DNA of 64,000 nt from Membranihabitans marinus (GCF_019802045.1 NZ_JAHVHU010000009.1:62001-126000); one strand, 5' to 3'; shown: positions 26,968 through 36,788, numbered from the stretch's first letter. Notes: generated by a model from the letters alone, not told the origin. Program-made: numbers and translations.

Positions 26968-28670
26968 TTTAGTTCATTTAAAGTATAACAGATAAGGGTG
27001 TTTTCCAAAGCGATGCCCTGATTGCTTTTTAGGTTTTCCAGCTTCAGTTCGTAGATGTACCCCGGTTTTAGTTCGTCAATCTTCATGGATACTTTCATTT
27101 TGTCTTTAGAAAGTAAAAGATCAGAGACTGGAACCTCTTGAACATCAATCTGTATAGATTTGTCGACGGGTTCGCTCAAATCCTTTTTATAATAGTCATA
27201 ATAGTAATGACGCAGATGGAATGTTGTGCTATCCAGTGCATCTTTGGTGATCGGTTGCGTGAAGGTCAGGTCAAACCCATCTTTTGTCAGATTCATGGTA
27301 TGTATATCAAATGGCGTTTTACCGGTAAAACGGATTCTTTGGATACCCATGGCACCTGCCCATCCGTGTTCAGTCTGTCCGACCCAAAGATCTCCATCGG
27401 GACCAAAAGCCAGCCGGTTGTTACCCATGCGCAAACCTTGATGATCGATGAAGGGGACGCAGGCACCCTGAAATTTTCCATTCACTTTTTCCAGCATCAC
27501 ACGGACAATCCGGTCCCGGTTCATTTCACCGACGAATAGTTGCCCTTCAAACGGGCCAAACTTCCCACCAGTCAGATCACACAAAGGTTCGGATGGTGAA
27601 TTTGCCATAATGCCTTGGGGGAAAAGTACCGCTGCAACGGTCCGCATGCTATTTAGTTTTTCAATCGGTTCATCAAAAGGATTACGTGCCGGCCAGTCGT
27701 CTTTCCAGACCAGACTGGCCGGATGACCGTAAAAGTGATTCTCCTGGATGTGGTATAATGTGCTTGTCGAGACCCAGTCTCCCTGGTTATCGGCCACAAA
27801 CAGATTTCCTTCACCATCAAATCCCAGTCCATTAGGGGAGCGCAGCCCCGATGCATACGGTATTAATTCACCATCCGGATGTAATTTCATCATCCATCCC
27901 CGGTAAGGCACCACCGAATACATTTGTCGTTGTCCATCTTCACCATCCCGGCCCAGCAGGTTTACGGGACCTCGTACGATGTCTTTGATCTCTCCACCTG
28001 AAGAAGCGGTATTCAAGGCAAAATACAAATTTCCGGCTTTGTCTTTTACCGGACCATAATTGAATTCATGATAGTTCCCAGACAAACCAAATTCATCACT
28101 AACCGTTTCATAAAGATCCGCCACACCGTCACCATCTGTATCTTTTAATCGGGTGAGTTCCGGCTGTTGCATGATCAGAATCTCGGAATCGCTGACCACA
28201 TGTAAACCAAGAGGATCATGAAGTCCCATCGCAAATAATGACCATTCTTTCGTTGCCGGATTGTAAGTCATGACTTCACCGCGGTGAAAGCAAACGATCA
28301 GATTTCCATTGGGTAGGAAGTCCATTCCGCCGACCTCTGCGGTCAGACCATCCGGGAGGGGGATATCTTCTACCAGATAGGAGGTTGAAGGTGAAGATTC
28401 GGACGGTTCATTCGAATTGCATCCTGTGCTGCATAGTACGGTTAACAACGTCAATACAACCATTAAGTTACTACTCCAACTTTTGATTCTATAAAGAGTG
28501 AAATTTCTATTGTGGATAAAGCTGTTAATTGTATAAGCCCATTTGATGGGTCGGCGGTTAAAACCGCCGCTATGGGGGTTACGGCAATTGTTAGCGATTT
28601 GGGATGAAATGTCTGAAAAGTTATTGATATTTCCTTTCTCGAGCATCTGTTTATGTCCGGTCTTTTTCAT
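26964..28670 (-). CDS. Propeller lipoprotein of the glucose/sorbosone dehydrogenase-like (DUF7133-like) type
   Basis: The body has propeller signatures: GMDFLPNGNLIVCFHRGEV, DTDGDGVADLYE, LRSPNGLGFDGEGNLFVADN, LFVGEMNRDRIVRV and RLAFGPDGDLWVGQTE. About 120 residues of beta-rich sequence follow. It resembles exported PQQ-dehydrogenase-like propellers of Planctomycetes and Bacteroidota. The start is uncertain. ATG 28670 overlaps the upstream stop (ATGA) but adds 69 residues of unmatched sequence read through a palindromic repeat. ATG 28463 begins directly at a hydrophobic leader ending LCSTGC, a lipobox, but that leader lacks basic residues. Confidence 0.8.
   Translation of the reverse strand: MKKTGHKQMLEKGNINNFSDISSQIANNCRNPHSGGFNRRPIKWAYTINSFIHNRNFTLYRIKSWSSNLMVVLTLLTVLCSTGCNSNEPSESSPSTSYLVEDIPLPDGLTAEVGGMDFLPNGNLIVCFHRGEVMTYNPATKEWSLFAMGLHDPLGLHVVSDSEILIMQQPELTRLKDTDGDGVADLYETVSDEFGLSGNYHEFNYGPVKDKAGNLYFALNTASSGGEIKDIVRGPVNLLGRDGEDGQRQMYSVVPYRGWMMKLHPDGELIPYASGLRSPNGLGFDGEGNLFVADNQGDWVSTSTLYHIQENHFYGHPASLVWKDDWPARNPFDEPIEKLNSMRTVAAVLFPQGIMANSPSEPLCDLTGGKFGPFEGQLFVGEMNRDRIVRVMLEKVNGKFQGACVPFIDHQGLRMGNNRLAFGPDGDLWVGQTEHGWAGAMGIQRIRFTGKTPFDIHTMNLTKDGFDLTFTQPITKDALDSTTFHLRHYYYDYYKKDLSEPVDKSIQIDVQEVPVSDLLLSKDKMKVSMKIDELKPGYIYELKLENLKSNQGIALENTLICYTLNELK
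28552..28569. repeat. REP-like palindrome
   Basis: CGGCGGTT-AA-AACCGCCG, a perfect 18-base palindrome with GC-rich arms, lies between the cupredoxin stop and the probable lipobox start of the propeller gene. It looks like the palindromes associated with REP-type transposases. Only one copy is seen in the window. Confidence 0.5.
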
Positions 28671-29758
28671 TTTAGCGCAGTTATCGGAATTTCAATCGAA
28701 AATTGCCGGGCTTCCATCGGGGTCAATGTTATAAATCCTCCGGACATCTGGCCATCACTAGCCTTTACGTATTCCGGTACTTCTAGCCATACCGTTTCTG
28801 AAACATCGGGCACTCGGAAATTTCTGACAAGGTTTTGCCCATCATCGGACACTTGGAAATATTCATAAACATCGATACCATCTATGCGATAATGAAATTC
28901 CGGATTCCGGTTTTTTAATCGATACCCCTGAAATTCTATCTCTTCTGAAACATGGTTCTTTCCCCCAAAGCGCAAAGGGTTATTCACTGCTTCTGTATAA
29001 AAAATAATTCCCAGAATCCTTGATTCCGTGTTCTTATGGCCTTCCCAGGCTACTGAATTATCAATAAAGCCACCTTGCCAAGCGTAGAGCAGCTGACAAG
29101 GCCCGGCGTCCCAGCAAAAGGAAATTTCATCGGTCAGTCGTACTGCAATTGAGGCCGGGCTGGCGTCGGGCATAAATATCCGGTAATAATAAGGCGGATC
29201 CAGGTTATAGGGATGCGGTTTCATGGTGGCATGTTCCGCCATCTCTCCTTTTTTACTCCCCGCTTTCCGCCGGTGTTCCGGTATATTCGTGTCTGTCTCC
29301 AGCGGTGGTAGTTCCTCCTTCGTTACATATATTGCTCCATACATAATGTATCCATGGCCCGGGAATGTACACACATACGGAAGGATGGTTTCTTCCTGCG
29401 GCACGGAAAATACCACGGTATTTTCTTCACCGGGAGCAAGTACAGGGATAGACCATAATACTTCTGTGATACCCGGGATAAAGTTCATTTCGGGACCGCG
29501 TTCCGCCAATGCCATGCCCTCTTCCACTACCTTGACCCTTGATTTTGGTTTTGTCACGACCAGGTTGTGACTCATGTCATCGACATTTGAAAGGACTAGT
29601 GTTACTGTAGAACCAGGTTCTACCTGAATCCGAACCTTATCGTATTGCATCCCGGCGATCGCTTTGAGATAAATAGTCGTATCGGACTGCACAGCCATAG
29701 ATTTTACAGATCCTGATAACAACAGAACCAATAGAATTAGATAAGCGGATTTTTGCAT
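28667..29758 (-). CDS. Cupredoxin (azurin/auracyanin-like) fused to an uncharacterised domain
   Basis: Signal peptide of about 23 residues ending near SMA. Counting from the upstream ATG at 29767, the first domain (30-150) has a type 1 copper site: His67 in MSHNLV, and Cys133, His138 and Met142 in PYVCTFPGHGYIMYG. The second part (about 190-366) is beta-rich, without CxxCH or other motif I know, with YYRIFMPDASPASIAVRL and FCWDAGPCQLLYAWQGGF. Copper electron transfer in the periplasm is likely; its partner may be the propeller protein encoded next. I use the ATG at 29758, just before the hydrophobic leader. Confidence 0.85.
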   Translation of the reverse strand: MQKSAYLILLVLLLSGSVKSMAVQSDTTIYLKAIAGMQYDKVRIQVEPGSTVTLVLSNVDDMSHNLVVTKPKSRVKVVEEGMALAERGPEMNFIPGITEVLWSIPVLAPGEENTVVFSVPQEETILPYVCTFPGHGYIMYGAIYVTKEELPPLETDTNIPEHRRKAGSKKGEMAEHATMKPHPYNLDPPYYYRIFMPDASPASIAVRLTDEISFCWDAGPCQLLYAWQGGFIDNSVAWEGHKNTESRILGIIFYTEAVNNPLRFGGKNHVSEEIEFQGYRLKNRNPEFHYRIDGIDVYEYFQVSDDGQNLVRNFRVPDVSETVWLEVPEYVKASDGQMSGGFITLTPMEARQFSIEIPITALK

Positions 29759-29840
29759 GATTAGCATTTATGTGTGATTCTGCTTAATACAGTTATTTGG
29801 GTGACTCATTTTATTTATTTTTTGTTTTTGAAAATCGAAA

Positions 29841-30743
29841 TCAATCCATGTTATAGCCTCCTTTTGTGAGCACGCGGTTGTAATTATCGAAAAATATTTT
29901 TTGCTTCTGACGATCCGTCAAGTCTGCAGCCAATATTTTCCCAACACCTTGATAATAACTGTTGTCTGTACCAAAAAATATCCGGTCTTCTCCCAAGTAT
30001 TCCACGGCAAAGTCGATCATACCGCCGGCATTATTGCTTCCGCCGGTATCTACATAAATGTTGGGGTGTTCCCGAAAAGCTTTACACATATATTCCCAGT
30101 CTCCACCTCCGCCGATATGTGCAAATTGGAACATTCCTTCCGGGTATCGTACCGCCGCATCCACGAAATCTTCCGGGGTTGAAATGGTAAAAGGCCTTCC
30201 GACATCATATTTCATACGATATCCTCCCACACCTATTTGTGCTTCGCCATGCATAAAGATGATCATATTCAGATCGATGAATTTTTCTATGATGGGAAAG
30301 TACAAAGGGTCATTGATCTTTACCTGATAATACAGTCGGCTTCCAACCATGCCCAGATCTGCGCATCGATCAATCTCTTCCAACGATTCCTTTTGATAAT
30401 GTGGATTAATGGAAATCTGACCAATAACCTGGTTCGGATATTTTTTCATCAACGCCAGCATGTCGTCATTGGCTTGGATAAATTCATCCGGGGTCCATTT
30501 TGACCAGATCATTGGTTTCCCGGTGAACATCTGCTCGATGCCAAATTTCTTTGCATCGTCCATTTTCGGATCAGCGGTACAATAGGCATCTAATAACTGG
30601 AATTTTCGAACCTGCTCGATGATCGAATACTCGGATTGAGCAATATATGAGGCTCTGTTCACCGAAGCACGACGGGGCAGGACTATACCAGCAACACTTG
30701 TAGCAGCATTGGTTATAAATCCTCTCCGATCGAGCCTCTTCAT
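29841..30743 (-). CDS. Exported amidohydrolase paralogue lacking the HxH motif
   Basis: About 300 residues. I use the ATG at 30743, which opens directly onto KRLDRRGFITNAATSVAGIVL, a twin-arginine leader; an ATG 30 codons upstream adds only unmatched sequence. It closely matches the gene at 24600-25562 over the C-terminal 200 residues (PHYQKESLEEIDRCADLGM, FAHIGGGGDWEYMCKA, DNSYYQGVGKILA). At the first strand it reads LLDAYCTADPK where the paralogue has KIDAHAHIY, so both metal-binding His are gone although later ligands stay. It may be a changed-function or regulatory copy. It lies next to susD. Confidence 0.82.
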   Translation of the reverse strand: MKRLDRRGFITNAATSVAGIVLPRRASVNRASYIAQSEYSIIEQVRKFQLLDAYCTADPKMDDAKKFGIEQMFTGKPMIWSKWTPDEFIQANDDMLALMKKYPNQVIGQISINPHYQKESLEEIDRCADLGMVGSRLYYQVKINDPLYFPIIEKFIDLNMIIFMHGEAQIGVGGYRMKYDVGRPFTISTPEDFVDAAVRYPEGMFQFAHIGGGGDWEYMCKAFREHPNIYVDTGGSNNAGGMIDFAVEYLGEDRIFFGTDNSYYQGVGKILAADLTDRQKQKIFFDNYNRVLTKGGYNMD

Positions 30744-30819
30744 GTAGCTAAGTTTTTTTATTACATTTAAAAATGTACGAACAGATATGGTCATATCTAT
30801 TCGTACATATACATTTGAA

Positions 30820-32301
30820 TTAGTATCCTTCATTTTGTGTTAATACCCCGGGGGCAGACAATTGTATCTGTTCATAGGGTATTGGGAAATATTTCATATA
30901 AGGCTGGACATTGATTTTTTGTATTTCTGCATTTCCAGAACCCGGATTGTATTCCGTTTCAAACTGAGTGAGTTTCGAAGTGAAACGGCCGGTGCGAACC
31001 AGGTCAAACCATCGTTGGTTCTCGAAAGCCAGTTCCAATCGTCGTTCCAATAAAAGCAGATCCATAAATTCTTGTTCCGATGCAATGTCACTCAAAGCAT
31101 AATCATGATTGTCGTTTTCAAATGCACGAGTTCGGATACGGTTTAACTGCTTCAGAGCGGCTTCTTTATCATTTGTCTTATAGAGTGATTCCGCATATAA
31201 CAAGATGATATCCCCCAAACGGAGAATGGGCAAATCCAATCCAGAACTTGAACCTGCTATGGGCACAATGTATTTATTCACATATGGGTACCAGATTGGC
31301 TCGTCTCCTGGTTTGGAGTTTGCAGTGAGTTGAGTTTCTGAAATCGTTACGTCAAATCTTTGATCACCAGGTTCATACAGCTGATGCAAGTCCCAGGTAG
31401 GGCGACCCACCCTTGATCCATTGGATAGGACCCCATATATTCCTCCAAGCGGAGCAAAGTTGTAGGTAATGCCCTGGCCATTAGTGCCTTCAATAAAATT
31501 GACCGAATAGATCGCTTCGCTGTTATTCTCTGTTTCCAATGAGAACAAGTCTTTAAATTCAAAGACCAATTCATAGTCAAAGTCATTAACCACCTGCCCA
31601 AAGTATGTTTTGGCATTTGCCCAATCTTCCATGTGAATGTATACCTTGCCTAGCAAGGCCATGGCAGCTGCTTTTGACGCCCGGCCACTTTCTATGTTCG
31701 AGGGAGCGGGTAGTTTATCGATGGCGTCTTTTAGATCTGAAACGACCAAATTTAAAACTTCAGTTTGAGGAGATCGACCGACTTTTTCAGCCTCAATGAC
31801 CGAAAGTGCTTCAGTAACTAGTGGTACATCTCCAAAAATACGGGTCAAATCGAAGTAAAACAAGGCGCGTAAAAATTTTGCTTCCCCGGTGTACTGTTCT
31901 TTTTCACCTGGGCCATAACTCGATGGTTGGTCAATATTTGACAGGATAGAATTTGCTCTAAAAATGCCATTATATGACATCTTCCAGAAGTTGTTGAGGA
32001 TATTATTCTCAGAGGACACCTCCAGTACTTCTACTTCAGCCAACCCTGGTTCCGTCGCATAGTACTCAGCATACATGTTGTCCGAGGTCATTTCCATGAG
32101 TAGATAGTCCTTCTGAACTTTGGATTGCAAGCCGGAATAGATTCCGATGACGCCTAGATTGATGTCCTTTGCCGTATTAAAAGCATTCGTCGTCGTCAGC
32201 ACAGATTCGGGGATAGGTTCCAGTAGTTCTTTGTGACAACTGGTCATGAATATCAAAAGGCAAGTGACGAACGTGATTGTGATTATTGATCTATTTTTCA
32301 T
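30820..32301 (-). CDS. RagB/SusD family outer-membrane nutrient-binding lipoprotein
   Basis: 493 residues with leader FVTCLLIFMTSCHKE (lipobox). FNTAKDINLGVIGIYSGL, KFLRALFYFDLTRIFGDVPL and the TPR-like helices, followed by LLLERRLELAFENQRWFDLVRTGR near the C-terminus, are the SusD hallmarks. It forms the lid on the SusC channel encoded immediately upstream, 16 bases away, and captures a substrate at the cell surface. The substrate cannot be read from the sequence. Confidence 0.95.
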   Translation of the reverse strand: MKNRSIITITFVTCLLIFMTSCHKELLEPIPESVLTTTNAFNTAKDINLGVIGIYSGLQSKVQKDYLLMEMTSDNMYAEYYATEPGLAEVEVLEVSSENNILNNFWKMSYNGIFRANSILSNIDQPSSYGPGEKEQYTGEAKFLRALFYFDLTRIFGDVPLVTEALSVIEAEKVGRSPQTEVLNLVVSDLKDAIDKLPAPSNIESGRASKAAAMALLGKVYIHMEDWANAKTYFGQVVNDFDYELVFEFKDLFSLETENNSEAIYSVNFIEGTNGQGITYNFAPLGGIYGVLSNGSRVGRPTWDLHQLYEPGDQRFDVTISETQLTANSKPGDEPIWYPYVNKYIVPIAGSSSGLDLPILRLGDIILLYAESLYKTNDKEAALKQLNRIRTRAFENDNHDYALSDIASEQEFMDLLLLERRLELAFENQRWFDLVRTGRFTSKLTQFETEYNPGSGNAEIQKINVQPYMKYFPIPYEQIQLSAPGVLTQNEGY

Positions 32302-32317
32302 TACTGAGTTTTTAAGT

Positions 32318-35300
32318 TTAAAAGGAAATGTTTAATCCCAGAGCAAATACCCGGGCAATGGGTTCTGAACCACTGTTGTATCCCGGAATACTATTAATGC
32401 CCCCAATTTCACCTCCGGTCATTCCTTCGGGATTGTACGCATGGTTGTTCTTGTCCTTGATGACTAGCAGGTTATTTATACTGGCATAGATGCGAAACCG
32501 TTCCATGCCTATTTTCGGTGAGATGTTGGCGGGTAGTGTATAGCCAATATTCAGGTTCTTAATGGATAGATAGGACCCGTTTTCAATATAGAAATCCGTA
32601 TTTGAATTGTATTGAATCAATTGGCTTAAAGCAGCGGCGGGGGTTTGTCCATCTCCAGGTTCCTCGGGCGACCACCATTGGTTTTCCACTAACGATCGCC
32701 GCATGGCTCCCAAGGTATTGCCCTCATAGTATTGATTTTCAAAATTATAAATATCAGCTCCTAGTGTTGTTTGGATGGCCATATTCATGTCAAAATTTTT
32801 CCAGGAAAAGTCATTGACTAAGCCAATTAAAAATTTGGGTTGAAAGTTGCCGAGAATGACTTTATCCTCCGGATCGATTTTGCCATCATTGTTTTGATCT
32901 TTTATGATGGGATTGCCTGCTTTAGCTCCTGGAAGATGTGGAGAATTCTCCACCTCAGCGTCGTTTTGATAAACGCCTTCCATTTTATATCCATAGTATG
33001 AAAACATAGGTTCTCCTTCCCGCAGGATCCAACTCATTCCGAGACTATGGTTGTATATCCGCTCATTGACGGGTCCCAAATCGACCACTTTGTTTTTATT
33101 GTGTGAAATATTGAACGATGTTTGCCAGTTGAATTCTCCAACTATGTTTCGGGAAGTTAACTCCAGCTCTACGCCTTTGTTATTGATTTCCCCTATATTA
33201 GTAATGGTGCTTGTGAAACCTGTTATAGCCGGAATTGACACATTGTACAATAGGTCAGATGTGCTTTTGTCATAAATATCCAGACTCATATAAAACCTAT
33301 TTTCAAATAGTCCGAGGTCAATCCCTGCATTGTAACTGGAGGTGATTTCCCATCCCAGCATGTTGTTTTCAAAAGAAACAGGCGCCTGACCATTTACTAA
33401 GCTGTTGCCAGGTGAATAACTGACGTAACCGACCCGTCCTAAGTAAGCAAAATCACCTATATTGAAATTACCTGTGGTTCCATAACTGGCTCTGATCTTT
33501 AGTTCACTGATGGTGGCAATATTATCCATGAATGTTTCATTGGACAATCTCCAAGCCATGGATAATGCTGGAAATATTGCCCATTTGTTATCTGGACCAA
33601 AACGAGAAGAGGCATCCGTTCGCAAGGAAGCAGACAATAAATACCGGCTATCGTATGCATAGTTTACACGACCAAAATACGAAACCAATCCCCATTCAGA
33701 CTTAGTAGTCCGGGTTGCAGATGGATTTATGATAGCATTATTGAGCGTGTGAATGGTTTCATTATTAAATGACCCGTTAACTGCTCCGATGGCAGTCCCC
33801 CGGGATGTCTGATGCTGAAAGGAAGCTCCCAAAAGTCCAGTAAGATCATGTACATTGCCAAATGTTTTGGTGTAATTCAATGTATTCTCATTGATCAGAT
33901 TGATACTTTGATAATCACCGGCATTTCCTCTGGTGGATATTAAAGGATCCCCCGCGCCTCCGCGGAAATAATCAGATGAATTTTGTGTGATATTGGTACC
34001 TACACTGGTTTTAAAATCCAGCCCATCCAACACATTAATATTCACAAAACCTCGGGCCAGATTTTTAAAATAACTATCATTGTCATGCGTTCCGTACAAA
34101 TAAACATATGGACTGGCTTGCCCCGAGTGACCTTTGGGGATGTAATCCTGGGTTCGAGGATACTTTCCATTTTCATCAAGGGGTGCAACAAATGGCGGAT
34201 ATTTTACCAGTGAAACCATATTGCTTCCTGCGGTTCTTGTTTTGCTATAGGAAGGGCTTAATTCAAAGCCCACATTAATGCGGTCATTAATTTCCGCATC
34301 CAGGTTTGCTCTCAGACTATACTGTTCATATCCGGCTGTCAGGATATTACCTTCTTCATTTTTCATGCTTGCCGAAACATAATAACGAGTTTTCCCCTGC
34401 CCACCACCGATGGATAAGTTGTAGTTGGCAATCGGGGCATTTTTAGTGATTTCATCCTGCCAAATGGTTTGGGGTAATTCGTAAGTCAATGGATTTACCT
34501 GATAGGAAGCAGGTCGCCGAGGATCACCGAACATCGGCAACGAAACATCTCCACCGGCCCAGGCAAATTCCCGGTTTTGGTATTTGACCAAATAGTCATA
34601 CCACTCTTCGCCGGTCAACCAGTCGTCGTGTAAGAGAGGAGAAGATATACCATAGTAAGCATTAAAATTCAAGGTCGGCTTTCCGCTGCCTCTTTTTGTT
34701 GTAATAATAACAACTCCCCCTGCCGCACGAGATCCGTATATCGCGGCCGCAGATGCATCCTTCAGAACTTCGATGGATTCAACATCGTTCATATTCAACT
34801 GGCCGAGATCTCCGCCAGGGAAACCATCGATCACCACCAAAGGACTGTTTCCGGCATCAATCGATCCTGCACCCCGGATGCGGATCAAAGGAGCGGCACC
34901 TGGAATATTCCGGTTGTTGAGAATACTCACGCCGGCCATCTTGCCGGCTAATGTGTTTTCAATTCGTCCTGTAGGCATTTGATCCAGTGTCTTATTATCT
35001 ATCTTGGCAATAGCCCCGGTTAAAGAACTTTTCTTTTGAGTACCATATCCCACGACTACTACTTCATCAAGGGTCTGTGTATCTTCTTCCAGGATGATCG
35101 TTAGGGTAGATCTATTGTTCAATGGAATTCGCTGGGTTTTATACCCGATATAGGAGATGATCAGTATGGCATTCTCGGCAATATCATTGAGTTCAAATCG
35201 GCCATCGAAATCTGTGGCAGTCCCCTGGTTACTACCTTCTACAGCGATATTGACACCTATTAACGGTTGGCCACTAACATCAGTTACGGTACCTGATACA

Positions 35301-35743
35301 GAAACCGGTTGATTTTGGTCCATCTTTTCAGGTTCATTAAGTGTAGTTGCCTTATTCTTACTGACAGATAATGGTGGTTTATTTTTTGTGACAGATACAC
35401 CAATTATATTTCCAACCTGTTTAAACGAAAGAGGTGTTTTCTTCTCTAGTTCTCTCAAAATGTATTCAAGTGGTTTGTTTTTTACCCGGAGTGAGATAGA
35501 ACCTACTTCCTCTATGGTAGGAGGATGGTAAACAAAAGTCACTTCTGCTTGCTTTTCAATTTCTGCGAAAACAGCGTCAAGCTTTACTTTTTCAAAATTA
35601 AGGGTTACAGCCTGACCTTCGGCGATGTGAGCGGTTAAAAAGGTGCTGCATAATAATTGAATGATGGTGATTGATGTGGAAATGCGCATACATCGAAGGA
35701 TTAAGGGACTTTTCGTCCGTAACATGAGTGAAATTTTTGTCAT
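32318..35743 (-). CDS. SusC/RagA family TonB-dependent outer-membrane transporter
   Basis: 1141 residues in order: signal peptide; secretin/TonB N-terminal (STN) domain about 48-115 (FEKVKLDAVFAEIEKQAE, LEYILRELEKKTPLSFKQ), which receives FecR signalling; a carboxypeptidase-regulatory-like domain about 148-220 (VSGTVTDVSGQPLIGVN); a plug starting LDEVVVVGYGTQKKSSLTG; then a large barrel ending ARVFALGLNISF. The STN domain together with FecR and a sigma factor upstream means transport is probably coupled to induction of its own locus. It is followed by susD. Confidence 0.96.
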   Translation of the reverse strand: MTKISLMLRTKSPLILRCMRISTSITIIQLLCSTFLTAHIAEGQAVTLNFEKVKLDAVFAEIEKQAEVTFVYHPPTIEEVGSISLRVKNKPLEYILRELEKKTPLSFKQVGNIIGVSVTKNKPPLSVSKNKATTLNEPEKMDQNQPVSVSGTVTDVSGQPLIGVNIAVEGSNQGTATDFDGRFELNDIAENAILIISYIGYKTQRIPLNNRSTLTIILEEDTQTLDEVVVVGYGTQKKSSLTGAIAKIDNKTLDQMPTGRIENTLAGKMAGVSILNNRNIPGAAPLIRIRGAGSIDAGNSPLVVIDGFPGGDLGQLNMNDVESIEVLKDASAAAIYGSRAAGGVVIITTKRGSGKPTLNFNAYYGISSPLLHDDWLTGEEWYDYLVKYQNREFAWAGGDVSLPMFGDPRRPASYQVNPLTYELPQTIWQDEITKNAPIANYNLSIGGGQGKTRYYVSASMKNEEGNILTAGYEQYSLRANLDAEINDRINVGFELSPSYSKTRTAGSNMVSLVKYPPFVAPLDENGKYPRTQDYIPKGHSGQASPYVYLYGTHDNDSYFKNLARGFVNINVLDGLDFKTSVGTNITQNSSDYFRGGAGDPLISTRGNAGDYQSINLINENTLNYTKTFGNVHDLTGLLGASFQHQTSRGTAIGAVNGSFNNETIHTLNNAIINPSATRTTKSEWGLVSYFGRVNYAYDSRYLLSASLRTDASSRFGPDNKWAIFPALSMAWRLSNETFMDNIATISELKIRASYGTTGNFNIGDFAYLGRVGYVSYSPGNSLVNGQAPVSFENNMLGWEITSSYNAGIDLGLFENRFYMSLDIYDKSTSDLLYNVSIPAITGFTSTITNIGEINNKGVELELTSRNIVGEFNWQTSFNISHNKNKVVDLGPVNERIYNHSLGMSWILREGEPMFSYYGYKMEGVYQNDAEVENSPHLPGAKAGNPIIKDQNNDGKIDPEDKVILGNFQPKFLIGLVNDFSWKNFDMNMAIQTTLGADIYNFENQYYEGNTLGAMRRSLVENQWWSPEEPGDGQTPAAALSQLIQYNSNTDFYIENGSYLSIKNLNIGYTLPANISPKIGMERFRIYASINNLLVIKDKNNHAYNPEGMTGGEIGGINSIPGYNSGSEPIARVFALGLNISF

Positions 35744-35782
35744 CTTTACATAACTTTTTATTGTTCAATAATTAGTAGAGGA

Positions 35783-35824
35783 GCGACCGGTCATGCCTCG
35801 TAAACCTGGCCGGTTCGCTTTTTT
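35783..35824. other. Stem-loop between fecR and susC
   Basis: GCGACCGGTCA at 35783-35793 pairs with TGGCCGGTTCGC at 35807-35818 with one bulge. On the + strand it is followed by six T running into the fecR stop codon. Genes here run leftward, so it would act as a terminator only for rightward transcripts. As an RNA hairpin it could separate the regulators from the highly expressed susCD genes. Confidence 0.35.
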
Positions 35825-36788
35825 ATTCTTTAAATATTTTTATAATTTTTCCATTTTCGCTTACCTCATAATTAAAGCCCAGTGAATATCCCAGTACTTC
35901 CAGTATGTTTTCTAAGGGTTGATGGTCCAGTTTAATAGTGACTGGAAGGTCTAATAGTACCTGGTTATCTATGGAAAAATTCACGTCATATTTTCGTTCC
36001 AATGCGTTCGTGACGACACCTAATAATTCACCATTGAACTCTAGTCGATTTTCTTTCCACGATCCTATGGATTGAGGGGTTTGAGTTCTTAGATCCAACT
36101 CTCCGGACGATTTATTCACAAAAGCCAGGTCTCCAGGGTGGAGTGAAGTTTTCTCGTTGTGATTTTTATAGGAGATATTGACGAGACCTGTTTGGACGCC
36201 CACCTCCGCATTCTTTTCATCAAAAAAAGATTTCACTTCAAATGAAGTGCCTAGAACGGTCACCAGCAATTCATGGACTGTTACCTTAAAAGGCCGGTTC
36301 TTGTTTTTTTGAACCTCAAAGAAAGCCTGTCCTTCAGTGATTTCTACACGTCTTTCGCTTTCGCTGAAATGAGCAGGGTAGCGTAATTGCGATCCCGCAT
36401 TCAACCAGACGATACTACTGTCCGGCAAAATTATCTTTTTCATCTTCCCAAGAGGAACCGTTACAGCGATCCATTCCACAGATTTATGTGGTACGGTAAA
36501 ATAGAAAACGGAATACGATAGTATCATAACCAGGATAGCTGCTGCAGCCCACAACCATTTTACGGTCGAAAGATGTGGTCCTGGTTTATATACGTCCACT
36601 TTCTGTGGCATTTGCTTCACAATATTTTTATACATCCGGTTTTTGGGAGAATGACCTGCAATCCTTATTTCTTCCCCTTCTACCATCTTTTTTTGGTCAT
36701 ACCACTTATGCAGTATGTTTTGTTCTTCCTTTGTGGCTTTTCCCTGTAATACTTTCGCGGCGATTTGCCTAATTTTCTCTTTGTTCAT
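35823..36788 (-). CDS. FecR-type anti-sigma/signal transducer
   Basis: 321 residues. Residues 1-80 are cytoplasmic and should bind the sigma factor; about 84-106 (WLWAAAAILVMILSYSVFYFTV) is the membrane helix; the periplasmic FecR domain has KKIILPDSSIVWLNAGSQLRYP and RRVEITEGQAFFEV; the last 70 residues (LERKYDVNFSIDNQ, LENILEVLGYSLGFNYEV) form the STN-like DUF4974 domain. It passes the signal from the SusC STN domain to the sigma factor encoded 121 bases upstream. Confidence 0.95.
   Translation of the reverse strand: MNKEKIRQIAAKVLQGKATKEEQNILHKWYDQKKMVEGEEIRIAGHSPKNRMYKNIVKQMPQKVDVYKPGPHLSTVKWLWAAAAILVMILSYSVFYFTVPHKSVEWIAVTVPLGKMKKIILPDSSIVWLNAGSQLRYPAHFSESERRVEITEGQAFFEVQKNKNRPFKVTVHELLVTVLGTSFEVKSFFDEKNAEVGVQTGLVNISYKNHNEKTSLHPGDLAFVNKSSGELDLRTQTPQSIGSWKENRLEFNGELLGVVTNALERKYDVNFSIDNQVLLDLPVTIKLDHQPLENILEVLGYSLGFNYEVSENGKIIKIFKE

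Noticed and set aside
35783-35824. Rho-independent terminator between fecR and susC
   Set aside because: The T-run is on the + strand, but all genes around it are leftward; kept only as a possible stem-loop.
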